From: Diphasiastrum complanatum
Taxonomy: Eukaryota; Streptophyta; Lycopodiopsida; Lycopodiales; Lycopodiaceae
Assembly: GCA_029204225.1 (NCBI GenBank)
Contig: MU832143.1
Span: forward strand, 21,023-85,022
Length of the DNA: 64,000 nucleotides
Reading direction: 5' to 3'
Every line of letters begins with the position of its first letter. Position 1 is the stretch's first letter. Below the pieces are notes generated by a model, which saw only the letters and a list, made by a program, of their open reading frames with translations, was not told the DNA's origin and made no database searches. The translations under genes were made by a program, and so were the position numbers. This document shows, one piece after another, positions 47,491 through 58,000 of the stretch.

Positions 47491-50400
47491 CAGCGATGGT
47501 TGCTCCTCTAGCGATGGTGATAGCTGCTTCCTTGTCTTAGGCCCTGGCCTGGTCCGCCCTCTCTCAGCGCCATGGTCCCTCCTCGTGCCGCTGCTGCTCG
47601 CAGGTCCTCACGCTCTCCTACTCTCGCTGCCACCTCCTCACTCACCCCCTTTGCTGACCCCTCACCCCCTCCCGCTGCGAGCCTAGCCCCCACCCCCTCG
47701 CTGCCACCTCCCCTCCCCCCTCGCTGGTCCTCCCCCACTCGCTGATCCTTTCCCCCCTTCGCTGACCCCTCAGATCCCCTCTTCGCTGATCCCTTAGATC
47801 CCTCATGCTCTCCTACTCTCGCTGCCACCTCCTCACCCACCCCCCTCGTTGCCCCCTCTCGTTGCCACTCCAGTCCCCCCCCTCGCTGCCACCCCGGCTG
47901 ATCCCTCACTGCCATGCCAGCCCCCCCTCGCTGCCACCTCACCTCACCCCCTCGATGACCCCTCACCCTCCCTCGCTACAACTCCCACTCCCCTCGCTAA
48001 TGGCTCACCACCCTCCCCCTCGATGCTGTCCACTAATATGGCAGTGCTGCCTGCCACGCAGGCAGTGCGGCATGCTGACACACCACACCCGATTCCACCA
48101 TTTTCTGTCCATTCTGCTCCTATCCCTGATTCGGCTCTTCTTCCGTCTTCTGACCCTATTCTTCCCACACTAACCATTGCTCACTCTTCTCCCTTCCTGG
48201 TACCACAGTCTACAACCAATATTCCATATACGCCTTCTAAATCAACTGAATTTTTTTCCTCTTGGCATATTGATCAATTCAAGGCAGATTTCTAGTTTTT
48301 GTGGCATGAAATTTTACAGTTGAAAGGAACGATTACCTCTTTGATCAACGAGAAGAAGATATTGCAGTCCAAGGTTGCCTCACTTGAGCAATCCATCGGG
48401 ATCAAGCAGGCCGCAGCTTCTCTTTCTTGGGCATCGGTTTTGAAAAAGGGCAAGCGCTCCCAACTCCTCGGTTATCTCAGCCACCATCTTGGAAGAGAAA
48501 TCTCGAGACCAAAAAGCCCACAACATTAGAGTTCGTAGGATCCCGGATACACAGGATGCATTGGCTGAAGCCAAACGCTTTCTCGACACCACTCTCGGGC
48601 ACATGACAGAGGGGTTGGACACCGCATTGAGGACCACTAGAGATGCAGCCACACTCATTATTCGTTTCACCTCCCTTGAGAGTCGCCGAGATGCTTTGAT
48701 GTGCGAGCTAAGCTACGTGGTACCACTATCTATATGGATGACGACCTCACATATATCTAGGTAGAGGAGAGGCATAAGGCCTTTCAGGCAGCCCGTGAGT
48801 CTGGCAGACGAGTCATTTACCGAGATGGACGAGTGCGCTTTCTTGACAGCGCCCTAGTAGCTCCCAATGCTAGGGATTTGGGGTCCCCAGGTTCGGGAGT
48901 GCCCCGGGGGCCTATCCACACCATCTCCGGATTGGAATATGGAACTGTGATGGTATACACTCTCTTCCATAGTTGGCGACTTGATCGATTTCATCAGTGG
49001 CAGAGATTTATTGCTTTTTATGAAGACTCATGAGAGTCAGGAGAGAGGATTACCTATGTTTCCAGGATACAGATGGGATTCCGTATACAGACCTGAGACT
49101 AGATCAGCTAGCGGTCGTGGATCCGGAGGTGTTGCATGCTTATACAGAGAGTCTCTTCATCCAAGCATCGAGTTCATCAGACACGACGAGTGTCATGCCC
49201 ATGACTGGTCTTGGGTAGCGTGTCCACGCTAGGGACCGGTAGACCAACAACCCGTAAGTTAATTGTGACTATAAGGGAATTGGGGCCCTTATGTGTACAT
49301 GGTCATAATTAATGGTTGTAGGCCTAAAACACTTGATGGTGGATTTGTATGGGTCTATCAGTGAGTCTTTGGGGAACTAGATGACGTGGCCCAGATAGGC
49401 TGTAGAGGTGTCCAGTGAGGTGTCACAGTGCACTACTAGTGGTGCATGGGACTTGGAGGGTATAAGTATACCTATTGGGCTCTCATTAGTGTATGCTTGA
49501 TAGGATGACGGTGGTAGGATGCTGCTGGCGTGACGCCTCATTCCTCTTTGAGCGATTGATCCATAGCTTGGGGGGCTAGATCCGTTCGATCTAGGTTTGG
49601 TTGGGTTGGTTTGTCCACCATCAGGTTCTCTTGTGTTGCTTGTGATTGGCATGCTTAGAATAGGATCCTTGGATTGAGGACTTTATAACGAGCATGCACG
49701 ATATATATGGATTCGTATTGTTGGACATGATATTGGTTTGGACAGGGACCTTTTTGTGGCGGCATGTTATTTTCCTCCAAAGTCTTTGTCCTTTGCTGAG
49801 GGCACAGGTTCACCCTACCTTGATTTATCGCTTGATATTATCAGATTCGCAGAGTGGGGGCATATTCTCCTCACTGGGGCTTTTAATGCCCGAACCTCAT
49901 CACGGCAGTCAGAGTTTTATGACATCACCGACCAGCTCCACGTTCATGCCCTTGACAGCGATGATATGGGAGTTACCAGGGTTTCAGAGGACAACTTGGG
50001 ACCTACTACCCCTTACGGTGAGCATTTATTGCAGTTTGGAGAGGCCCATGAGTTAGCCATTTACAATGGCCTAACTTGCTGGCCAAACTTCGACAGTTAT
50101 ACTTGTCATCCTCACAGTGGTGGACTCATAGTGTTGTAGATTATCTCATGGGATCACCATCTTCCATACCTCTCATCATTGATTTTCATGTATCTCCCAC
50201 CACTCTCTTTGATCATTCCTTTCTCTCCTTCGCTATCGGTCGCCTCCCACCTCCCCAGCCATCCTCATACCCCTTGCTTACACGAGCACCCAGGTATACA
50301 TTCAATTATCTCTATACGCCAGTCTACCAGGAGTTCCTAACCTCCTTACTCCATTCCTTCCCACATGATAGTACAGTCGAGACTCAAGATGCCTTTCTTA

Positions 50401-50640
50401 GCACTTCTCTTCATATCGCTGCTTCCCTAGCTTTTCCATCTAAGTCCCATAAAGGCAGATGCAAACGTTCCTCATCAATACGGCCTCCACAACCCCCGTG
50501 GTATGATGCTGAATGTTGCTCTCTTCATCACCTTGTCACCCATGCCCGTACTTATGATCCTCATCTCCTCCGCTCCGCCAGACGCTCTTACCATCGCACA
50601 CTCGGCCGGAAAAAGCGTGCCTCTGATGACTCATTGTCTC
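47491..50640 (+). mobile_element. LINE family 1, copy H, truncated and interrupted
   Basis: Starts right after the tail of copy G. Low-complexity Pro-rich ORF1 start (47570-48290), coiled coil (KKILQSKVASLEQSI), RNA-binding-like part (HNIRVRRIPDTQDALAEAKR, TRDAATLIIRFTSLESRRDA), then endonuclease interrupted by a solo LTR at 49191-49687. After the insertion the endonuclease continues (49694-50200) with LLTGAFNARTSSRQ, where the usual GDFN Asp is Ala. Linker follows to 50640 and the copy ends at a junction with minus-strand LINE DNA. Confidence 0.82.
49191..49687 (+). repeat. solo LTR (497 bp) with 5-bp target duplication
   Basis: Interrupts copy H in the endonuclease: ACGAG occurs at 49186-49190 and 49688-49692, and uninterrupted in copy L. 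The insert starts TGTCATGCCC and has a promoter-like GGGTATAAGTATACC at about 49458. The end (GACTTTATA) lacks the usual CA. A related start (TGTCATGGCCC) is found on the minus strand at 62294. Confidence 0.75.
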
Positions 50641-50975
50641 TGATCTCTATGAGCATGTGAGCAGCTATCATCCTCGTCGTCATCATAATCCTCATCCTCA
50701 GACACTAAATCACGCGATCTCCGCCTAGTGAAGAATGAAGTAATTAGTGGCTATGAGGTGAACTGATGGGGTGTCCCGTATAAATCTTTATTAACATCTT
50801 GAAGGCACCCATAGGTGCTAAAGAGACATACATATGTACAAAGCATGGGAGCATCGTCAATGTGCAGATTGAAGAAAACTGTACATGAGAACTAAAGTAA
50901 TGTAAACAATAGAACGCCCATAACCCGAGCCAGGTAGGACTGATAACTAGGAGAAAGCGGGGATGCCCAGAGAGA
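50641..50975 (-). mobile_element. LINE 3' end on minus strand (copy I)
   Basis: On the minus strand: a GCTCGGGTTATGGGC segment like the family 2 3' UTR, the stem-loop GCACCTATGGGTGC (50805-50818), GATGTTAATAAAG. Further along, nearer 50640, is a separate piece with PLITSFFTRRRSRD (a PIP-like motif at 50730-50753, its Gln codon now TAG) followed by an acidic run. The order of the two pieces shows rearrangement at the meeting point with copy H. Confidence 0.65.
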
Positions 50976-51606
50976 AAGCAAGAAAGAAAGCTTTATTAAC
51001 GTCTTTTGATGCCAAACGGCATATAAGACCAAATAAATACATCTCAAGTGTGATAGATACTGAAAGGAGCGTGTAAATGTCTCCCTAAACAAACGACAAC
51101 TACTAGCTAAAGAAATTGGTCTATCAAGACCAGATAAAAACTCTAAAATGCTCTTGGACATGGAAGTTTGAAATATGGTACACTGGGATGTCATATAGCT
51201 ATACAAAAACCGTTCGAACTAAGATCATGTCACCACTAAAACGTTGTTAAAGAAAGTAAGTATAGAAGAGGATGCAGGTACTGGTGCTGAAGCATTGGGT
51301 CTAGGTATATGAGGTCTCTTGGTAACTCTAGCATTTGATCTGCAGACAGTTGCTGATGACGATCGCGATGAGAGTCCCGAGGTAAGATATCTACTCACGA
51401 AGCATTAGTGCCACACATCGAGGGTCAACATTTGAAATGAGAGAGCGAAGTGTGACTGGAGAATCCCGGAAAAGAACATGATAGTGTCTGCGAATCTCAT
51501 AATAGACAGGGCAGGCATCTGAATAGGAAATGCTCCTCTGAATCCCCCTCACCTAATGTGCACATCTAACAAACTCTGCTCATATGAGGGATGCCCTGGA
51601 ATCGCC

Positions 51607-51608
<2 letters not shown>
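50976..51608 (-). mobile_element. LINE 3' end on minus strand (copy J)
   Basis: Starts next to the GA/CT run of copy K and runs leftwards. Contains a broken CCHC end (SEEHFLFRCL-like) and the 3' end: stem-loop ATGCCGTTTGGCAT (51009-51022), AAAAGACGTTAATAAAGC, CTTT tail. Its text near 51590 (CCAGGGCATCCCTCATATGA) matches 28443-28462. Confidence 0.75.

Positions 51609-51680
<72 letters not shown>
51609..51680. repeat. GA/CT microsatellite (tail of copy K)
   Basis: About 36 units. On the minus strand it is the CT tail directly after TTAATAAAGCTTT. Confidence 0.95.
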
Positions 51681-51684
<4 letters not shown>

Positions 51685-53040
51685 TTTATTAATGTCTTTT
51701 CCATGCCAAAAGGCATATAAGACTAATGAAGTACATGTCATGTATGTGGTAACCATGGGCTCGTATAACTCTCTCCATAGTATGGACATCTCGTGTATCA
51801 TCAGAGCGACACACCGTGGGTCCTCATAAGCTATGAGAGAGCATAGAGTGGTAGGCATCTCTCGGAACAGGCAATGATATTGCCCTCTGATCTCATAATA
51901 TACAGGGCACCTAAATATAAAGTGCTCCTCAGACTCCACCTCACCTAGAGAGCAGAACTGGCAAATCCGCTCCTCTAGGAATACCGTGGAACCTCCCAGT
52001 GTCAATAGCTACCTGATGAGAGGACACCCTGAGCTGCCCCAATGTGAATTCGAGGCAATGTGACAGTCCCGAGTCCAAGTAGGGCGGCATGACCGGGGTC
52101 CGAGTCCTCATAAGCTATGATTGGTCTTCGCAGTGTTCACTTCCAATCCCCATCTGGTACAAAATCCCTGTAAACAATCCAGCTGCCTCTGCAAACCCTC
52201 TCTGGTCGGGGATACTAGTACTACATCATCCGCATAAAGGAGAATAGCAATCAGAATGGTGCCAAGTCCACAGCCACCCCTGCCACACTGTGAGATGACT
52301 CACTCTAACTCATCAATGTACAATCCAAAGAGAACCGGTGAAAGAGAACATCCCTGTTTCACCCCAATGGTGCTCCAAATGTGATCAGATAGGCCACTGC
52401 CATGTCGGAAACATCCCAAGATCTTCTCATAAAGAGCCATCACTGCTAGAACAATATCTATGGAGAAACCCAAGGTCACGAAGTCTCTAAATGAGTAGGG
52501 GGTATGGTACAGAATCGAAGGCTTTCCTGAAGTCCACAAAACAGCAGTAGACCCTCTCTTTCCTGTACTTAGCTTCCTCAATCAAAGTTCGAAGTGTAAA
52601 AATATCGGAAACCTGTCCCAATCCATGTAATCTCCTAGCTTCCGCCTCTAAACTCACTACAGACTGGAGTATGGTACCATAGAGGTTCGTGAGAACAGGT
52701 CCGATCATGATGGTGCAGTAATTACTAGAAATCATGGAATGGGTTAGGAGTTCAGATTCAAGGTCTTCGATATCTCTTCCCTTATGGGACATCATTCTCT
52801 TGATGGCCACAAGTACCATGTTAGAGGTGAAGAAGGTGAACTCAGAGGGGCATGGGGAGATAGAGATGAATGTGTCAGTGGGTATGGTATATAGGTTGGT
52901 AGCGTAGTCGGTCCATATGCGGAGGTCGTCCAGGAGAGGTGGTGGAGCACGAGGGATAAACTCACGCCAAAAGGCGCCTGAAGAGAATTGAAGAGAAGGT
53001 CAACAAGACGCGTACCATCAAACTGGAACTCATACACATG
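51681..53040 (-). mobile_element. LINE family 1, internally deleted copy K
   Basis: Minus strand order: linker (TRLVDLLFNS), RT start (52487-52819: FTLRTLIEEAKYRKERVYCC, FVDFRKAFDSVPYPLL), GVKQGCSLSPVLFGLYIDEL (52300-52360), YADDVVLVS, then a deletion joins to the CCHC region (ICQFCSLGEVESEEHFIFRC, about 51890-51950). The 3' end has stem-loop 51703-51716 and TTAATAAAGC. At its 5' side it meets gypsy sequence. Confidence 0.8.
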
Positions 53041-54381
53041 AGTATCCTAGGCTATGTGTGGCTTCCGCATCGTGTGCCAACAAATGCCCAACACCACATC
53101 AAACCGCGCAAGCCGTGTTATCTCAAAATCCAACTCTTCTATGTACTTTGTACAGTTAGTTGAATGCCCACAACCCTCTCATCCCAAATCTCTGTACCCT
53201 TTTCATCAGCCATTTCCACTGTGGACTGGTACTGGGATAGTTGAGTACTCACACCTAAGTTGAATTCGAGACACCCAATGTCAATTAGAACCTGAACATC
53301 TCTACCACACAGTTGTCCTCGCATAACAACTAGAGAAGTGTTAGGAAATTGATACCCTTGGCGAGTCGATTTTGGCAAAAGCGCTGGTGGAGCCGTGTCC
53401 ACTCTCATGACCACCGAAACATTCATGAGGCATGGAACATCTGGATTGGCTTCCTGCTCAATCTCTTCCGCTATCATAGGGTCATCACCCTTGTTCATCT
53501 GGTCCACCTGAAGATTAATTGTGGTCCACATCAAGTTTCGTGGACATTCCTTCCACCTATGCTGCCCCAAACATCCAAAACGGAGGTTCTCCCTCTTTGC
53601 ACGTTCTTGGTCTTGAGGTGACAACATTGAAGGACGCTGACCCTTTTGGGCATTGGGCTGCCCATACAACCCTTTGCCTTTGGGGGCCCTGCACCCTTTT
53701 CCTTTTGGTCACCTCGAGCTTGCCACTGACTGGTTTGACATTCAAATTTTCTCTTTTTGTTCCATTTGCCCTTGCGTCCCCAAGGTTGTTGACCACCTGT
53801 AGCTACCACAACAAGATCCGGGCCTCTTTTTCCATCTTCATAATACAAAGCCATCTGGATGGCTCCCTGCAAATCATGAGATTGCTCCTTCCGCACGAAA
53901 GGGCGAATACTCTCTGGAAGTCCCTCCACAAAGTGAAATATTTGCATGTACATAGGAACTTCCTGAGGAATGCGTAACAAAGCCTCTCATTACTTGTCTG
54001 CATAATCCTGCACGCTCAAGTTACCCTGCTTCAAATAAGTCCATTGTTGCATGGCTCTATAGTTTTCATCCATACGCACCCAATTTTGCGTAAACATTTG
54101 CCGGAATGCCTCCCATGTGGTTGGAATTAGGTCATCATTTCCAACTTCCTCCACCAACTTTGTGCTGACTCTTGAGAACGATATGTGGCTTCAACAATCA
54201 TCTCAGTTTCGTCCTCTATACCACATATCTGGAATGCTTTCTCCCATTTTTGCAACCAATTCTCAACGACATCTGTAGTTCTCATACATACTGCTCTAGT
54301 GAACTTCGGAGGTTTTAGATCCTTGATAGTAGGTAGCTTCCTCTTTCGAAACCCCAACTCAGCTCTGCTCTCATACCAAGC
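53041..54381 (-). pseudogene. gypsy leader, gag and protease, truncated
   Basis: Minus strand: primer site-like TTGGTATGAGAGCAG after the LTR, gag with LKPPKFTRAVCMRTTDVVEN and ENWLQKWEKAFQI (54127-54399), a middle part in several frames, a knuckle-like CLGQHRWKEC (53570-53600) and a retropepsin site region (LIDIGCLEFNLG, about 53250-53290) in which the usual DTGC or DSG is DIGC. The element stops at about 53041, so RT and integrase are missing. Frameshifts separate the parts. Confidence 0.75.
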
Positions 54382-55000
54382 TGTTACACACAAGCTCACA
54401 AACCCTAAGTAAATACACAGAATTACCCGGCAAATCCGTCACTTTATTAATCTCAATCTAATGTACATAGATCAACAAGCAAACATGAGAGCTCTATTGC
54501 AACCATAGCTGCATAGGAATATGATAGGGAATGCTTGGCAAGGCTCACACTATATCCCCTCAAGCACCCTTAACCCTGACACATCCTAACGTCGACACAT
54601 AGCCAACTCCATGCACAATCGACAATTGCACTTGGTAGTACCCTGACACATAGGCAAGCTAGTAGGTGGACAGTCTGACACGTGTCACTCATGCATTGGA
54701 CCAAGTGTCCCAATGAGCATATGACACATGTCCTTTTGACCCCGTCCGACAAGTGCCACTCATGCACTGGACCAAGTTTCCCAATGAGCATATGACATGT
54801 GTCATGTTGACCAAGTCAACCTTCTTTTTAGCAGGTCAGTCCAACAGACTCTCATGGGACCTAGTACCCCCTTGGCCATCTCGGAATTAGTCACTATAAC
54901 AGATATTTACATTGCAATTTACAATTGTCTCCACAGGCTGGTGACAGCCATTTACAATTTATAATTTACATTGGGCAAGGGATTCAAAGTACATGTGACA
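54382..55000 (-). repeat. gypsy 5' LTR (about 619 bp)
   Basis: Minus strand: starts TGTCACATGTAC, contains the doubled unit with GGGACACTTGGTCCA, as in the LTR at 27380, and ends TGTGTAACA next to the primer site. So the plus-strand element at 24.4-28.0 kb and this one are of one family. Confidence 0.78.
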
Positions 55001-55016
55001 AACCCCCCGCCTCGTT

Positions 55017-55019
<3 letters not shown>

Positions 55020-55097
<78 letters not shown>
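55020..55097. repeat. CT microsatellite before LINE copy L
   Basis: About 38 CT units between the gypsy LTR flank and the 5' end of copy L. Copy L also ends in a CT-rich run, so the element lies between CT repeats. Confidence 0.95.
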
Positions 55098-55099
<2 letters not shown>

Positions 55100-58000
55100 C
55101 GCTCCTGCATCCTGACCGCTACAGATGCGCTCCTGATCCGCTACTCTGATGGCGCTGATCCATGCACTGATCGCCTACAGTGATGACACACCCTGATCCG
55201 CTCCTGCCCTGGCCCTATCGCTCCTGTCCTGGCCCTGATCCGCCTTGTCCTGTCCGCCCCGCCCTGGCCCTGTCCCGCTCCTATCCTTGCCCCATCTGCT
55301 TGTCCTTCGCTCTTTGTCCTGGCCCCTACACCACTCATGTCCTTGGCCCTGAATCTGCTCTTGTCCTGGCCCTGATCCGTCCCTGTCGTCCCGCCCTGAT
55401 CCGTATCTGACTCTCTCTCCTCTCTCCTCTCCTCCTCTCTCTCTCTCTCTCTCTCTCCCTTCCTCGCTGCTCCATGGCAGCTCCTCCTCGCGCCCCTGCT
55501 CGTAGATCAGCACGATCCCCAAGCCACCTCTCACTCACCTCCCTCACTCACCACTCACCTCCCCTCGCTGCCCCTTCCCCTAACCCCCCTCGCTGCTCCC
55601 TCTCCTTCCACTCGCTGCTCCTTCTCCTTCTCCTTCCCTCGCTGCCCCTTCCTATAACCTCCTTCGCTGCTCCATCCCCCCTCGCTGCCCCTTCCCGCGC
55701 TGTGCTCCCTTCCCTCTCGCTGATCCTTCTTCCCCCCTCGCTGCCCCTTCCCTCGCTGCTCCCTCCCCTAACCCCCTCGCTGTTCCTTCCCCATCCCCCC
55801 TCGCTGCTCCATCCCCCCCCCCCTCGCTGACCTCCCCTGATCTCTAGCTGCCACCCCCTCACCCATCCTCCTCGCTGAACCCCCTCCTTGTCACCCCCCT
55901 CACCTCACCCCTCGCTGATCCCTCACCCTCACCCCCTCGCTGATCTCTCACCTCACCCCATTGTCATTCCAGCCCCCCTCGTTGCCACTTCACCTCACCC
56001 CCTTGTTGACCCCATCTCCCTCTCCTACTACAACTCTCCACCCCCCCTCTCTGATGGCTGCTCCCCTGATTCAAGCTCCTCTTCTGTCTTCTGACCCTAT
56101 TCTTCCCACACCCTACCATTGCTCACTCTTCCTCCTTCACGGCACCACAGTCTACAGCAATATTCCGTATACGCCTTCTAAATCAATTGACTTTTCTCAT
56201 CTTGGCAGAATTGATCAATTCAAGGCAGATTTCCAATTTTGCGGTTATGAAATTTCACAGCTGAAAGGAAACGGTTACTTCTTGGTCAACGAGAAGAAGC
56301 TATTGCAGTCCAAGGTTGCCTCACTCGAACAATCCATCGGTAATCAAACAGGCCGCAGCTTCGGAATCCACCACCAACATGCTACGGGAGCTAGAAACCA
56401 AGATTGAGAAGCAACACGAAGAGGCCCTTTCCTGGGCATCAGTTTTGAAAAGGCACCCAAACCAGGCTCCCATCTCCTCTGTTATCTCAGCCACCATCTT
56501 GGAAGAGAAATCTCGAGACCAAAAATCCCACAATATTAGAGTTCGTGGAGTTCTAGATACACAGGATGCATTGGTGAAGCTAAACGCTTTCTCGACATCA
56601 CTCTCGGGCACATGACAGAGGGGTTAGACACGCATGGAGGACCACTAGAGATGCAAGCCACACGCATTCTTCGTTTCACCTCGCTCGAGAGTCGTTGAGA
56701 TGCTTTGCGGTGCAGAGCTAAGCTACGTTGGTACCACTATCTACATGGACGACGACCTCACATATATCCAGGTAGAGGAGAGGCGTAAGGCCTTTCAGGC
56801 AGCCTGTGAGTTTGGCAGACGAGTCATTTACCGAGATAGACGAGTTGCGTTTTCTTGACAGCGCACCTAGCAGCTCCCAAGTGCTAGGATTTGGGGTCCC
56901 CGGGTTTGGGAGTGCCCCGGGGCCCCACCCACACCATCTCCGGATTGGAGTATGGAACTGTGATGGTTTACACTCATCCTCCATTGCTGGCGACTTGATC
57001 GATTTCATCACTGACAGAGATTTGCTGCTCTTTATGGAGACTCATGAGAGTCAGGAGAGAGGATTACCTATTTTTCCAGGATACAGATGGGATTCCGTGT
57101 ACAGACTTGAGACTAGATCAGCTAGCGGTCGTGGATCCGGAGGTGCATGTTTATACAGAGAGTCTCTTCATCCGAGCATTGAGTTCATCAGACACGACGA
57201 GCATGCACGGTATATGGATTCATATTATTGGGCAGGATATTGGGTTGGACAGGGACCTCTTTGTGGCGGCCTGTTATTTTCCTCCAGAGTCTTCGTCCTT
57301 TGCTGAGGGCACAGGTTCACCCTACCTTGATTTATCGCCTGATATCATCAGATTCGCAGAGCGGGGGCATATTCTCCTCACTGGAGATTTTAATGCCCGA
57401 ACCTCTTCACGACAGTCAGAGTTCTATGACATCACCGACCAGCTCCGCATTCATGCCCTTGACAGCGATGATATGGGAGTTACCAGGATTTCAGAGGACA
57501 GCTTGGGGCCTACTACCCCTTACGGTGAGCATTTATTGCAGTTTGGAGAGGCCCATGAGTTAGCCATTTACAATGGCCTAACTTGTTGGCCAAAATCTGG
57601 CAGTTATACTTGTCACCCTCACAGTGGTGGACATAGTGTTGTGGATTATCTCATGGGATCACCATCTTCCATACCTCATATCTGATTTTCATGTATCTCC
57701 CACCACTCTCTCTGATCATTCCTTTCTCTCCTTCGCTATCGGCCGCCTCCCACCTCCCCAACCATCCACACCCCTGCTTACACGGGCACCCAAGTATACA
57801 TTCAGTTCTCTCTTTACACCAGTTTACCAGGAGTTCCTCATTGCTCCATTCCTTCCCTCGCGATAGTACAGTCGAGACTCAAGCTGCCTTTCTTAGCACT
57901 TCTCTTCATACCGCTGCTTCCCTTGCTTTTCCATCTAAACCCCATAAAAGCAGAGGCACCCGCTCCTCATCGATACGACCCCCACACCCCCCGTGGTATG

